Position numbers and translations under genes: made by a program. 64,000 nt of DNA from Anaerobacillus isosaccharinicus (GTDB lineage: Bacteria; Bacillota; Bacilli; Bacillales; Anaerobacillaceae), in NCBI RefSeq assembly GCF_001866075.3, contig NZ_CP063356.1:2222164-2286163 (forward strand), read 5' to 3'. Below the pieces are notes generated by a model. That model made no database searches and had not been told where the DNA came from. It was given only the letters and a program-made list of their open reading frames with translations. Shown piece by piece: positions 1 to 8,689 of the stretch (its first letter is position 1; every line of letters begins with the position of its first letter).

Positions 1-2
1 TA

Positions 3-332
3 TTCTTCTTTATTATAACATCTACTATTGAATGGTTTACGTGGTATGAGCCATTAACAATGGGAGCAGGGTTTGCTATGGTTTTTATTACTCCTTTCCA
101 AATTGTTATAACACCTATACTTTGGATGTTCTACGAAAGTTCGATAGTTTATAAGAGGATTGCAATTACATCAACAATTCATTTATGTTTAATTTTATTT
201 AATTTAATTTTTACTTTAATCAACGGAAACTTTGTTACGTTTATTTCCATTGGGACGGTTTTATTACAACCGTTAATTTCACTCATATTTATCGTTAGCT
301 TAATCGTCTTCTTACGGAAGCCAAAGCAATAA
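3..332 (+). CDS. Membrane protein, C-terminal part (5' end outside window)
   Basis: The reading frame is open from the first bases of the window, so this is the end of a longer gene; an internal ATG at 60 is not a convincing start. About 109 residues are visible, almost all hydrophobic, with three probable membrane helices and a short basic tail (RKPKQ). I do not recognise a family. A cassette-type hairpin repeat follows the stop codon, as for the other small membrane protein genes in this window. Confidence 0.7.
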   Translation, partial: FFFIITSTIEWFTWYEPLTMGAGFAMVFITPFQIVITPILWMFYESSIVYKRIAITSTIHLCLILFNLIFTLINGNFVTFISIGTVLLQPLISLIFIVSLIVFLRKPKQ

Positions 333-360
333 TACTAAATGTACATTTAATGATGCAAGT

Positions 361-387
361 AACGGAAGCTTATATATAGTATCCGTT
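361..387 (+). repeat. Cassette hairpin repeat (short form)
   Basis: Arms AACGGA (361-366) and TCCGTT (382-387) enclose an AT-rich loop. It lies just after a stop codon. The same AGCTTATATA-type loop recurs at 11948-11976. Confidence 0.55.
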
Positions 388-569
388 CAAAAACATAACG
401 ATCTTGTTAATCAAAAATACCCTTCCTCTTTAAGTACATTAAATGCGTAAAATTACCGACTGTATTAATCACAGTCATTTTTTGTCCAGGTATTGGAAAA
501 AGGTTAAACTAAAGAGCGAATACTTAAAGAAGAGGAGTCTTCCTTAACAAGGAAAAAAGGAGAGGAAAT

Positions 570-818
570 ATGAATCAAAACAAGTCTTATCTTATTGGTT
601 CTATGTTAATTTTATCGGGTACAATTTTGTTAGGTTTTATGCATCTCGCAATGGCAACATACATTCCTAATATGACAGGTTGGGGCAGTCCTCCTGGAAA
701 GTTTGCTACTGTGCTCAATGGAATAATGGGATGGTTCCCATACATTCTAAGTATTGTTCAAATTGGAACTGGGGCATTATTAGTTTGGAATTCAATTTTT
801 AATCATAAGCAAAGTTAG
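570..818 (+). CDS. Small membrane protein, 82 aa
   Basis: ATG start preceded by AAAGGAGAGG. There are two predicted membrane helices (about residues 7-29 and 50-72) joined by a loop rich in Gly, Pro and Trp (TGWGSPPGK). The N-terminus and the last residues are polar. No family recognised. It stands alone between two repeat copies, so it is probably its own transcription unit. Confidence 0.75.
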   Translation: MNQNKSYLIGSMLILSGTILLGFMHLAMATYIPNMTGWGSPPGKFATVLNGIMGWFPYILSIVQIGTGALLVWNSIFNHKQS

Positions 819-830
819 TAACTCGTTCTT

Positions 831-858
831 GCACTAAAGGGAGCAATAGTTGAAAACG
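831..858 (+). repeat. Cassette hairpin repeat, degenerate
   Basis: Contains the left-half signature GGAGCAATAGTTGAA found after many genes in this window. The right arm is not clear. It lies between the 570-818 gene and the start of the interrupted gene at 891. Confidence 0.5.
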
Positions 859-1027
859 AATTCTGAAAGAAAACATAAATGAGGTGAAATATGGATAAAA
901 ACAATTTGTATAAAAAACTTTTTTTTCTATCATTGTTCGTAATTTTTGTATTAAGTTTAAGTCTTTATTCATATGTAAGCGTCAAATAATGCCCACCTAG
1001 TTTTTCAGGTGGGCATTAGTGTATTCT

Positions 1028-2623
1028 TTATTTAAGTTTAGCAGGGATCCTGCATTCATTTGGAATGGACTTTGACCACGGAAGGAATTGGTCAAGTGCT
1101 TCCTGATCATCTAGGTCTATTTGTGGTAAGTGTTCAAAAAGATAAGTTAAATAATTTAATGGATTTAATTGATTCTCTTTGGCAGTTTCGACAATGCTGT
1201 AGATGACCGCACTGGCGGTTGCTCCTTTCATCGATTGGGCAAACAACCATGCTTTTCTTCCCATAACGAATGGTTTAATTGAACGTTCTGCTCTATTATT
1301 ATCGAGTTCAAGTCGCCCGTCTTTCATAAAGACAATGAGTTTTGACCATTGGTTTAAACTATAATTTATGGCATCGCCTAATTTGCTTTTAGGTGGAACT
1401 TGAGGGCGTTTGGATTTTAGCCATGCCAAATAAGCGTCCAACACAGGTTGACTACGTTTTTGACGTTCTTCTTTTCGCTGTTCAGGACTACAATTTTCAA
1501 ATTCCTCTTCTATCTGTTTTTCAATTTTAAATAATTGCGTACAGAAGTGAAGACCTTCAGCTGCGAGACTCGTAGATTTATCTACACTTGCAGGCAAAGA
1601 TTTGAGCGTTTCGTCGTATTTACGGCGTGAATGCGCCCAACAGCCAACTAACTCCACATCCTTCATATCATGGTAACCTGCATAACCATCGACATGAAGA
1701 TAGCCCGCAAATCCTTTTAGAAAGGCTTTCGGGTGTTTACTATGGCGAGAAGTTTGATAGTCATATAAGACAATCGGTGAAACATCCCGACCAGATCGAT
1801 ACAACCACATATAGGATTTGGAAGTTGCTAATTTATCAGGTTCTGCTAAAACTTGAACGGTTGTTTCATCTGCGTGCAGACGGTCAAGATGAAGCAGTAA
1901 CTCATGCAGGCGATTGTATAACGGTGAGAGCCACTTTGTTGCACCATATATTACCCAATTGGCAATCGTTTGGCGTGATAGAAAGACACCCAGCCGTTCA
2001 AATTGTTTTTCGATTCGGTACAACGGCATTCCTTCTACGTATTTTTGATTCATGATATATGCCATTGCAGAAGGAGAAGCGAGACTTTTTGGAAAGACTG
2101 CCGCAGGCATTTTAGCTGTGACAACCGGCGTTTCTATTCCTTCGCGTTCACATTGACGGCAACTGTATATATGTCGAACATGTTCAACGACTGTTACTTG
2201 AGCAGGAATAATTTTTAGCTCACGTCTTGTTTGCGTACTCATTTCATGTACAGTTTCACCGCAACACAAACAGACCTGCTCTTCTTCGGATAAACGATAA
2301 TGGATCGTTTCCGTAGGCAAGTTTTCAAGCTTCGCATCTCGTTGTCCTACATGCTTCTTTCGATTATAAGTAATCGTTTCAAGTGTAGGTTCTTCCATTT
2401 TTACATCCGCTGTGATTTCAGCTTCATTAAAAAGAGGAAGTTCGATTTGATCCGGATTTGTTTTTTCACTCGAAGCCCCGAATTTCTTTTGTTGGCTTAG
2501 TCGGAATTGCTCTTCCAACCATTTGATTTTTGCCTCTAGGACTTCTTTTTGTTTTTCCAAATCCGCATTTTTCGCTGCGAGTTCTTCAATTGTATCTAGT
2601 AGTTCATTCGTCGTTTTTCTCAT
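1028..2623 (-). CDS. tnpC: IS66 transposase TnpC
   Basis: 531 aa, full length for the family. It has an N-terminal coiled coil (first ~50 residues), then a zinc-binding segment with CLCCGE and CRQCE motifs (about residues 118-160), then the DDE catalytic domain. Likely acidic residues are in [15 protein letters not shown] and the conserved [11 protein letters not shown] motif. A short C-terminal tail follows. Its protein is identical to those at 14445-16040 and 58202-59797, so the copies spread recently. Confidence 0.97.
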   Translation of the reverse strand: MRKTTNELLDTIEELAAKNADLEKQKEVLEAKIKWLEEQFRLSQQKKFGASSEKTNPDQIELPLFNEAEITADVKMEEPTLETITYNRKKHVGQRDAKLENLPTETIHYRLSEEEQVCLCCGETVHEMSTQTRRELKIIPAQVTVVEHVRHIYSCRQCEREGIETPVVTAKMPAAVFPKSLASPSAMAYIMNQKYVEGMPLYRIEKQFERLGVFLSRQTIANWVIYGATKWLSPLYNRLHELLLHLDRLHADETTVQVLAEPDKLATSKSYMWLYRSGRDVSPIVLYDYQTSRHSKHPKAFLKGFAGYLHVDGYAGYHDMKDVELVGCWAHSRRKYDETLKSLPASVDKSTSLAAEGLHFCTQLFKIEKQIEEEFENCSPEQRKEERQKRSQPVLDAYLAWLKSKRPQVPPKSKLGDAINYSLNQWSKLIVFMKDGRLELDNNRAERSIKPFVMGRKAWLFAQSMKGATASAVIYSIVETAKENQLNPLNYLTYLFEHLPQIDLDDQEALDQFLPWSKSIPNECRIPAKLK

Positions 2624-2670
2624 ATAAATAGAATAACATATAGAGAGGTGTCGTGGTTGATCAATTCTCT

Positions 2671-3027
2671 CTATATGATAAATTTTGCACTCATTTTTGG
2701 ATGGGCTTGTTTTTGTTCAAGTGGAAGTCCATCCAAGAGCCAGTTGAATTGGCGAGGACTGATCGATAGCGGCTTAGTAGTTTGTTCATCTGGCCATTGA
2801 AAAACGCCTTTTTCCAGTCGGCGATAATATAACCAAAACCCATTATGATCCCAATGAAGGATCTTTAGTTTATCTCGTTTGCGATTACAGAACACAAATA
2901 GATTGGAAGAGAAAGGATCCAATTGGAAACTCATTTGAACAATCGCTGCCAAACCATCAATCGACTTTCTCAGATCTGTTGCACCCGCCGCTAAATAGAC
3001 TCGTTGAATAGGTGTTTTACTTAACAT
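2671..3027 (-). CDS. tnpB: IS66 accessory protein TnpB
   Basis: 118 aa starting at MLSKTP. It has the family signature [15 protein letters not shown] and the [18 protein letters not shown] core typical of IS66 Orf2 proteins. The chosen ATG overlaps the end of tnpA, suggesting translational coupling. An upstream ATG at 3054 is possible but gives an unusual extension. TnpB is needed for transposition in IS66 elements, but its exact role is unsettled. Confidence 0.93.
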   Translation of the reverse strand: MLSKTPIQRVYLAAGATDLRKSIDGLAAIVQMSFQLDPFSSNLFVFCNRKRDKLKILHWDHNGFWLYYRRLEKGVFQWPDEQTTKPLSISPRQFNWLLDGLPLEQKQAHPKMSAKFII

Positions 3028-3340
3028 GGGATTGAAGAACCTGAAGTACTTCATTTAAAAGTGAATGGCTGAAGCCTTCTTTAATTTCGATTGAAACATC
3101 GCCTACCTTAACTGTTAAAGTAGCTGTTTCTTCAATCGAGTTGGATGAATCAATGGCAACCCATTGTGTAAGAGGATAAGCGACGTGAGTCGGCTCAGTT
3201 TCCAATCTTTTCATCCAGCTATACATACTTTGAACACCTACTTGATTTTGTTCACACCAAGCTTTGACACTTGGCACTCCACTGGATCTGTAGGCGTCGA
3301 TGCGATCTTCCCACATTTGTTTACGTTCATCTACTGACAT
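3017..3340 (-). CDS. tnpA: IS66 accessory protein TnpA
   Basis: 107 aa from the ATG preceded by TTAGGAGG. It is a helix-turn-helix protein: the N-terminal half (VDERKQMWEDRIDAYRSSG, then VKAWCEQNQV) resembles the DNA-binding part of IS66 Orf1 proteins. It is the first gene of the element and lies next to the left terminal repeat. Confidence 0.9.
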   Translation of the reverse strand: MSVDERKQMWEDRIDAYRSSGVPSVKAWCEQNQVGVQSMYSWMKRLETEPTHVAYPLTQWVAIDSSNSIEETATLTVKVGDVSIEIKEGFSHSLLNEVLQVLQSHVK

Positions 3341-3881
3341 AAAAAACCTCCTAACAATTGATGTTAATGTGATTATCACAAAACACGGTAATTATTAGAA
3401 GGTGTGGAGTATTTGACGCTTACATTCATATAAAAATGTTGCTCAAACTAAAGAAATGAATGATAGGGTTTCAATATTACAAGCTTCAACAACGGTCTTA
3501 TATAATTTAAGTAGAAATATGAAGTCAGATGATATAAATTCTGAGTATTTAGTAGAGCAGTCGGCACTATTTATAACTTTTGGTAGTTTAATACCTGAAT
3601 ATGCTCAATTAGCACAACCACTTTCTGATTTAATAGGAGCTATCAATTTAAATAAGATAAGCAATCAAGAAATTAATGTAATAGGTGAAACGTTGAATTT
3701 AAAAGTCAGAGAATTATTAGAAATATTAAATCTTCCGTCTAATTTTAAATCAATTGATGAATTACTTGAAAAATATAATGCAGAATTTACTGAGCTTAAC
3801 AATATTCCCCCCTGTGTTAGGATAGATGTCGTAAAGGACTTTTAGTGTTATAATTATAAAAAACACAGAGGAGATAACGAC

Positions 3882-4394
3882 ATGAAAGCACAGCCTGGAA
3901 AAACATACTCAAAAGAATTTAAAGAGGCAATAGTTAAACGCATGATGCCACCTAACAACGAACCAGTCAAGTCACTAAGCGAGGAAACAGGCGTAACGGA
4001 AGTCACCTTATATAAATGGCGTAGAGATTCTCGAAGCAACGGTAACGCTACTCCAGGGGATGGACAAGGGTCTGAGAGATGGAACAGCGAAGATAAGTTT
4101 CTAGTTGTGATGGAAACCTACTCTATGAATCAAGCAGAATTAGCAGAGTATTGCCGTAAGAAAGGTTTGTATAAAGAACAGATTGAAGTTTGGAGATCGG
4201 CTTGTTTAAGTGCAAATGGTCGTGAATCTGATCAAACCAAGTTGTTGAGCCAAGAGTTAAAAGAAGAAAAGAAACGCACAAAAACAATAGAGCAGGACTT
4301 AAGAAAAAAGGAGAAAGCGCTTGCCGAAGCAGCAGCGTTATTACTACTTAGAAAAAAGGCCCAAGCGGTCTGGGGGGATCCCGAGGAAGAATGA
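3882..4394 (+). CDS. IS3-family OrfA
   Basis: 170 aa DNA-binding subunit. It has an N-terminal helix-turn-helix (EETGVTEVTLYKWRR), a second similar motif in the middle (MNQAELAEYCRKKGLY) and a basic coiled-coil end (about residues 120-165). ATG preceded by GAGGAGAT. It overlaps OrfB. Near its end a slippery heptamer allows a -1 frameshift that would fuse it to OrfB. Confidence 0.92.
   Translation: MKAQPGKTYSKEFKEAIVKRMMPPNNEPVKSLSEETGVTEVTLYKWRRDSRSNGNATPGDGQGSERWNSEDKFLVVMETYSMNQAELAEYCRKKGLYKEQIEVWRSACLSANGRESDQTKLLSQELKEEKKRTKTIEQDLRKKEKALAEAAALLLLRKKAQAVWGDPEEE
4352..4358 (+). promoter_or_regulatory. Programmed -1 frameshift site of IS3
   Basis: A_AAA_AAG in the OrfA reading frame. The OrfB frame is the -1 frame and has been open since 4352, just after a TAG at 4349-4351. 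That is the arrangement known to produce the OrfAB transposase in IS3 elements. A GC-rich stretch follows within 15 bases. Confidence 0.7.
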
Positions 4395-5428
4395 TTAGCC
4401 CGTCAGATCGCGCATTAGCAGTCGAACTCATCCAAGAAGCCAACCAAAATGGTGCGCGATTGACCGAAGCCTGTAAAGAGTTGAATATAAGTGTACGAAC
4501 ATATGAACGTTGGGTAGCTGATGGCGGAGTCAAGGAGGATCAACGTCCACTTGCCAAACGTCCGGAGCCGAAAAATAAACTAACTCCTGAAGAAAGACAG
4601 GAAATCATTGAAGTAGTTAAGAAAGAAGAGTTTGAGAACTTACCACCTTCTCAAATTGTACCTAAATTGGCGGATCAGTCGATCTATATTGCGTCAGAAT
4701 CTACCTTTTATCGAGTATTGCGAATGGAGTCGATGCAAAACCATCGTGGTAGGAGTAAAAGGCCACAATGGAAATTGCCAGAGAGCTATTTAGCCATAAA
4801 ACCAAATGAAGTGTGGACATGGGACATTACATGGCTTCCGGGTCCTATTAAAGGTGCCTATTTTAGGCTATACATGGTGATTGATATATTTAGTAGAATG
4901 CCAGTTGGTTGGGAAGTGTGGGAACATGAGGATGCCTTGTATGCGGAAGAGTTGATTAAAAAGTCCATTATCAGTGAAAAAATTGCAGGTAAACCGTTAG
5001 TTTTACATTCTGATAACGGAAGCCCAATGAAAGCCGCAACATTTCAGGCGCTATTAGAGAAACTAGGAATTACAAAATCCTATTCAAGACCGCGTGTAAG
5101 TAATGATAATCCTTATTCTGAAGCCATGTTTCGGACGATGAAGTATCGGCCAGAATACCCTCATCAAGGGTTTAAATCACTAGAAGCAGCACGAGAATGG
5201 GCAGGGAAGTTTGTCCGTTGGTATGCTTATGAACATCAGCATAGTGGACTAAACTTTGTAACTCCACATCAATGCCATACAGGGGAATATATCAAAATTC
5301 TTGAGAAGCGAAAAGAAGTCTATGAGCAAGCAAAATCCAAACATCCAGAACGTTGGTCGCGATCAACACGAGATTGGTCTGCTCACAAATCAGTAGCACT
5401 AAATCCAATTAAAGATCAACTAGAATAG
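4391..5428 (+). CDS. IS3-family OrfB transposase
   Basis: 345 aa if started at the ATG overlapping the OrfA stop (ATGA); it is also reachable by frameshift from 4352. The N-terminus carries a helix-turn-helix (ELNISVRTYERW). The integrase-like catalytic core follows, with Asp in WTWDITWL, Asp in HSDNGSP and Glu in NPYSEAMF, so the DDE triad is complete. The C-terminal HxHSGL region and tail are intact, so the enzyme looks functional. Confidence 0.95.
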   Translation: MISPSDRALAVELIQEANQNGARLTEACKELNISVRTYERWVADGGVKEDQRPLAKRPEPKNKLTPEERQEIIEVVKKEEFENLPPSQIVPKLADQSIYIASESTFYRVLRMESMQNHRGRSKRPQWKLPESYLAIKPNEVWTWDITWLPGPIKGAYFRLYMVIDIFSRMPVGWEVWEHEDALYAEELIKKSIISEKIAGKPLVLHSDNGSPMKAATFQALLEKLGITKSYSRPRVSNDNPYSEAMFRTMKYRPEYPHQGFKSLEAAREWAGKFVRWYAYEHQHSGLNFVTPHQCHTGEYIKILEKRKEVYEQAKSKHPERWSRSTRDWSAHKSVALNPIKDQLE

Positions 5429-5441
5429 TCAAATATATTAC

Positions 5442-5489
5442 CCTCTTCATCAAGGATTAGTTTGTAAAAGGTAATCTTTGATGAAGAGG
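5442..5489 (+). terminator. Hairpin inside the IS3 right end
   Basis: 18-bp arms, 5442-5459 and 5472-5489 (CCTCTTCATC pairing with GATGAAGAGG, with mismatches only near the loop). No long T-run follows. It probably ends IS transcription or blocks read-through. Confidence 0.6.
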
Positions 5490-5674
5490 CCACCAAGCGA
5501 TAGCGCGGTAGGATTTCGAATAATTTTTTGAAAGTAAAAAAACGACAACTTTCTTGACAAACACCGATTCTGAATAAGTATAATGAAAAATAAATTTTAT
5601 GAAATTGGTTATTACAAGAAAGGACTAATAAACTTTGTCGGCTAATGTAACAAAGATTGTGAGAAGTTGTACTT

Positions 5675-5723
5675 AAACAAAGGAGTGCAAGAAGCCGTAA
5701 TTGTGCTCATGAAGCAGTTTGTT
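5675..5723 (+). repeat. Cassette hairpin repeat
   Basis: Shows AAACAAAGGAGTGCAAGAAG, then the right-half signature GAAGCAGTTTGTTA. It lies upstream of the VanZ-like gene. The bases 5578-5674 hold nothing else I can identify. Confidence 0.55.
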
Positions 5724-5757
5724 ATTTGAACTAAAAAACGGTATGGAGAGATAGATA

Positions 5758-6429
5758 ATGAAAAAATACATTTTATTAGTTTTTCCACTCATCTTTTACG
5801 GGGAAAGCCTGTGGTTTTATTTCAGAGATGTGCATTATTATTTACCTCTTATTATCCAAATTATCGTACATTTAATTATTATTTCAGTTTGCATGATTTT
5901 CCTATTAAAACTTACTATATTACAAAATGTATTTGATTGGTTAATTGGTATCTGTTTCTCAGTTTATTTTTGCATTCTGTATCAGAATACGATTGAATTT
6001 ATGCTCTTTTTGGAAAATGCACATTACTCATTAAAGAACTTAAGATACATAGTTAATTCTGTAAATATTATTCCCATTAAAGGGATTATAGATGTCCTTC
6101 GTTACAATCCATCTGCTTCATTTCAAATTTTCGGAAATTTAATTATGCTTGCTCCATTTGCATTTGCTATGCTTTATTTCAAGTGGGCAAAGAGTATCAA
6201 ACAAGCTATTTGGTACTCATTTCTCTGTACGTTTGGAATTGAACTCGTACAGTTATTACAAAGAATTCTAGGTTTAGTGTTTGATATAGGGATAGGCAGA
6301 AGTTTTGATATTGATGATGTCATCTTAAATACAATAGGGGCTCCGATTGGCGTTGGTTGTTATTTACTTTGGAGGAAAGTTGAAGAGTTATTTCTTCAAA
6401 TCAGAAAAAAGTCTTCAGTAACTATTTAA
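5758..6429 (+). CDS. VanZ-family membrane protein
   Basis: 223 aa with five or six predicted membrane helices. The VanZ signature is in the C-terminal half: FGNLIMLAPF, then FGIELVQLLQR, then SFDIDDVILNTIGAPIG. The polar residues in the membrane-embedded E..Q, DIDD and N..G motifs define the family. VanZ proteins give low-level teicoplanin resistance in enterococci, but most chromosomal relatives have no assigned role. ATG preceded by GGAGAGAT. No vancomycin-type genes are nearby; it stands as a single-gene unit. Confidence 0.85.
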   Translation: MKKYILLVFPLIFYGESLWFYFRDVHYYLPLIIQIIVHLIIISVCMIFLLKLTILQNVFDWLIGICFSVYFCILYQNTIEFMLFLENAHYSLKNLRYIVNSVNIIPIKGIIDVLRYNPSASFQIFGNLIMLAPFAFAMLYFKWAKSIKQAIWYSFLCTFGIELVQLLQRILGLVFDIGIGRSFDIDDVILNTIGAPIGVGCYLLWRKVEELFLQIRKKSSVTI

Positions 6430-6681
6430 TTAGAAAGCCAACGATATTCTAAAACAATTAAACAACTTTGCATTAGGAATTGTTTATTTTGGAATTGCAG
6501 GTACTTTCAGTTTATTAGGAGTAAAATATGATTCTTTAAATTAGCTAAATAGTGCGTTTTCGACTCGAGTCTTTGACAAAATGCCAAATTTTAAACTATG
6601 CGTATAAACTTTTGAATAATATAGCTCTTCAAGTACCTGATAGTGATGTGGTCTTTATTTTAAGTTATAGGGGGAGTTTTA
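6430..6681 (+). other. Intergenic stretch with possible gene remnant
   Basis: Includes a short open frame ending at a TAG near 6544 whose translation (FALGIVYFGIAGTFSLLGV) looks like the last helix of a membrane protein, but it has no credible start. I read it as the decayed end of a lost unit. No clear repeat is present here. Confidence 0.35.
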
Positions 6682-6954
6682 ATGGTTGAGAAAACTAAAA
6701 CAAATAGCAATTCTGTAATTTCTTTAACTATGGGTATTTTATCTATACTTATACCAATCATTGGACTGTTTCTTGGTATTATCGGAGTTGTGGCATCAAG
6801 AAAAGCTATAAGAGAAATAGAAAAAACAAGTGAAGATGGTAGAGGTTTAGCAACTTCAGGTTTAATTTGTAGCTCAGTTGGAATAGTTATTCAACTGCTC
6901 GGAGTGTTAGGATTTATTGCTTATTACTCTGTTTCGAATGGGCCCGTAGGATAA
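6682..6954 (+). CDS. DUF4190-like membrane protein, 90 aa
   Basis: ATG preceded by AGGGGGAG. There are two membrane helices (about 14-38 and 62-84) around a cytoplasmic loop, KAIREIEKTSEDGRGLATSG. This spacing, with the Gly-rich helices and the conserved GRGLA, matches small DUF4190-type proteins. Function unknown. A hairpin terminator follows. Confidence 0.75.
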   Translation: MVEKTKTNSNSVISLTMGILSILIPIIGLFLGIIGVVASRKAIREIEKTSEDGRGLATSGLICSSVGIVIQLLGVLGFIAYYSVSNGPVG

Positions 6955-6967
6955 AGGAATTATCTTA

Positions 6968-7022
6968 AACTAAACGGAGTAATAGTAAAATAACGGGCTG
7001 TTATGCAGCCCGTTATTTTATG
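6968..7022 (+). terminator. Cassette left half plus strong terminator
   Basis: The left-half repeat signature AACTAAACGGAGTAATAG is followed by perfect 11-bp arms ATAACGGGCTG (6990-7000) and CAGCCCGTTAT (7006-7016), then TTTTA. It should terminate the 6682 gene. Confidence 0.75.
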
Positions 7023-7062
7023 TCCTTTATACTGGGAAATTATGTTAGACTGAATAGTGAGA
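7023..7062 (+). promoter_or_regulatory. Recurrent promoter-like block
   Basis: TATACTGGGAAATTATGTTA matches a block repeated at 28769-28806 and 41952-41989. Each lies just after a hairpin and within about 30-80 bases of the next start codon. TTGTNT-like and ATGTTA-like hexamers are 17-18 bases apart in the best copies. The promoter role is inferred. Confidence 0.4.
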
Positions 7063-7132
7063 GTTTAACAAAAATGAAATAATTTAATAATTTCTCGCAG
7101 CTATTATGTAATTTTTAAGGCGGTGGAGTTCT

Positions 7133-7495
7133 TTGAGGCTTAAAAAGTACATTATTATAATTCCATTACTGCTATTTTTGTTAGGTTTCATCTATTCACT
7201 ATCATACACCGCCAACTTTAATAGGGTTATTAATGCTATTGATTTCAACAATGAAGTGTATAGTTCAACATCATTAAAATATCGGGATTTATCTACTAAT
7301 GCAAGAAAATATATTACAAAAGAAGAATTCGACAAATGGAATGCTTGGCAAGATATAGAAAAGAGTTTCTTGAAATTTAATAACCAAAGAGAAGATGCGG
7401 ATTTCATCTTTCATGGTCGAGACGCGGTTATTTGTATTTTTTATCAAAAATCTATTACTGGTTATAAGATAAATTATCTAGAATTTCATAAATAA
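7133..7495 (+). CDS. Signal-anchored protein, 120 aa
   Basis: TTG start after GGCGGTGGAG. It has a hydrophobic N-terminal helix (about residues 5-22) with no lipobox, then a soluble domain outside the membrane. That domain contains a Trp-rich helical middle (KWNAWQDIEKSFLKF) and beta-like C-terminus. I do not recognise it. Followed directly by a clear cassette repeat. Confidence 0.7.
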   Translation: MRLKKYIIIIPLLLFLLGFIYSLSYTANFNRVINAIDFNNEVYSSTSLKYRDLSTNARKYITKEEFDKWNAWQDIEKSFLKFNNQREDADFIFHGRDAVICIFYQKSITGYKINYLEFHK

Positions 7496-7508
7496 TATCC
7501 GTTGAATT

Positions 7509-7570
7509 AACGAGGCAATAGCTGAATAAAGGTTATCGCTTCTTATAGAAGAATTGAACAGGTTACTTTA
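7509..7570 (+). repeat. Cassette hairpin repeat
   Basis: AACGAGGCAATAG and GGTTATCGCTTC form the stem. The right half GAATTGAACAGGTTACTTT follows. Confidence 0.75.
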
Positions 7571-7615
7571 AGATAGGGCTAGAATTGAGGAGTTTGATTT
7601 TGGAGAGATGAACAA

Positions 7616-7852
7616 ATGATTTTAGCAATAGTAGGAGTAGTAGCATCTTTTTTGTTACTCCTATCAATAATCGGTTTTTTTAAAGAGATTAAAACTTTAT
7701 TGTGGCTAAGCATTATAGTCCTTGCAGCATATATTGTTTATATAATAGGTGCCCTAATTTGGTCATTCACGCCAGCAACAGTTACATTTTATCTAGCTGC
7801 AATCGTTGTTGCTTTAACAATAGTTAATATCATAGTTATTTATAGGATATAA
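7616..7852 (+). CDS. Small membrane protein, 78 aa
   Basis: ATG preceded by GGAGAG. Three closely packed hydrophobic helices cover almost the whole protein, with a single charged turn (FKEIKT) after the first. No family recognised. It is flanked by repeats on both sides. Confidence 0.7.
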   Translation: MILAIVGVVASFLLLLSIIGFFKEIKTLLWLSIIVLAAYIVYIIGALIWSFTPATVTFYLAAIVVALTIVNIIVIYRI

Positions 7853-7920
7853 GACAAGTTGAATGTTCTTTAACGAGCAAGTTAACAACTTTACTTTATT
7901 GGAAGTGGATAAGGTTTTTA

Positions 7921-7964
7921 ATTGGAATCAAAAGAGAAAAAAAGAATTACTTTTCTCTTCCAAT
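7921..7964 (+). terminator. Hairpin, probable terminator
   Basis: ATTGGAATCAAAAGAGAAAA (7921-7940) pairs with TTTTCTCTTCCAAT (7951-7964). It lies between the membrane protein genes at 7616 and 8041. Confidence 0.55.
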
Positions 7965-7967
7965 ACA

Positions 7968-8002
7968 GCGGTTCGATAACTGAATACAGATTATCGTTTA
8001 CT
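7968..8002 (+). repeat. Cassette hairpin repeat
   Basis: CGATAACTGAATACAGATTATCG: arms CGATAA and TTATCG, the same loop type as the copies at 7509 and 9715. Confidence 0.65.
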
Positions 8003-8040
8003 TTTTGCAATCATGAATAAAATACAAAGGAGTAGTTATT

Positions 8041-8283
8041 GTGTTAATTAATATAATGACTGGAATTTTTGTCTTAGGAGTGAGCTTATTTTTTTTAGCC
8101 GGGTGGTTAATTTTTATCGCTTCATTTCATCCTGTAATATTAATTCCGATAACGGCGATTTTAGTTTGGATCTTAGCTGTTTTCGGAGAAAGAAAGATAG
8201 TTAAATATAGAAGAGGCTTTAGAGTTGTACAAATCCTCCTTGCCACTTTAGCTTTGATTTATTTGATTGTCATTAATATATGA
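8041..8283 (+). CDS. Small membrane protein, 80 aa
   Basis: GTG start after AAAGGAGTAG. Three hydrophobic segments; between the second and third is a basic loop (GERKIVKYRRGFR) that should face the cytoplasm. Unknown family. Confidence 0.7.
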   Translation: MLINIMTGIFVLGVSLFFLAGWLIFIASFHPVILIPITAILVWILAVFGERKIVKYRRGFRVVQILLATLALIYLIVINI

Positions 8284-8362
8284 AGTTAAATACACCAGAT
8301 ATTTGTAACGTTTTTGACTTAATGTAACGGGTTGCATTAGCAATTGTATGGGAGGTGGAATT

Positions 8363-8575
8363 GTGAATAAACCCTTTTGGAATCCGTTATTAGCATCATT
8401 TGGAACGATGATATTACTATATACAATAGGTTTTATAGCTGATATTAATTTCCTCAAAATTAAAATTTCACCCTCATATACTGAAATTTCTTTCCTACCA
8501 GTCATTGTCGGTTTATTGATAGGATTTATTACTGAACGCATGATAGACTACAAATCTAAAAAGTTTGAACTCTAA
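8363..8575 (+). CDS. Small membrane protein, 70 aa
   Basis: I place the start at GTG 8363 because GGAGGTGG lies 5 bases upstream. An ATG at 8348 would put this binding site inside the gene. Two helices (about 6-27 and 45-62) and a basic C-terminus (DYKSKKFEL). Unknown family. Confidence 0.7.
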   Translation: MNKPFWNPLLASFGTMILLYTIGFIADINFLKIKISPSYTEISFLPVIVGLLIGFITERMIDYKSKKFEL

Positions 8576-8689
8576 ATCTTGTAGTGCTAACCGAGAGATC
8601 GCGATAGGATAATAATCTGTTTCCATTAAAGGTATGAAAAGAACCATAATAAAAAAAAGTCCTAAAAATATTTAGCGGGAGGTATTTAT

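Larger units (their letters stand above)
975..3423 (-). mobile_element. IS66-family element, copy A
   Basis: 2449 bp. The ends begin GTAAGCGTCAAATA on both sides as inverted repeats. It is flanked by the 8-bp direct repeat ATTCATAT (967-974 and 3424-3431), the length usual for IS66. It carries tnpA, tnpB and tnpC on the - strand. A hairpin with arms ATGCCCACCT and AGGTGGGCAT lies just inside the end beyond tnpC and should terminate transcription. Confidence 0.97.
3813..5563 (+). mobile_element. IS3-family element
   Basis: About 1751 bp. The left end starts TGTGTTAGGATAGATGTCGT, and the right end read inward starts TGTTTGTCAAGAAAGTTGTC, so the ends are imperfect inverted repeats of the TGT...ACA type. 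Flanking CC on each side is the only visible duplication, shorter than the 3-5 bp usual for IS3, so exact ends are uncertain by a base or two. Removing it restores the end of the host gene. Confidence 0.85.
891..5577 (+). pseudogene. Signal-anchored protein split by IS66 and IS3
   Basis: The gene can be rebuilt from three pieces: 891-974, 3432-3812 and 5566-5577. The first piece has a ribosome binding site (GAGGTG) and encodes 28 residues with an N-terminal membrane anchor. IS66 copy A follows with an 8-bp duplication (ATTCATAT), and the frame resumes exactly at 3432. IS3 interrupts again at 3813, after two proline codons. Joining at a CC duplication gives Asp-Ser-Glu-stop at 5566-5577. The rebuilt product is about 158 aa: one N-terminal helix followed by a soluble, mostly helical domain. 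Family unknown. Similar topology is seen in the genes at 17840, 18951 and 59851-60224. Confidence 0.85.

Noticed and set aside
5758-6429. Glycopeptide resistance cluster
   Set aside because: Only a VanZ-like protein is present; no vanA/H/X-type genes lie in the window.
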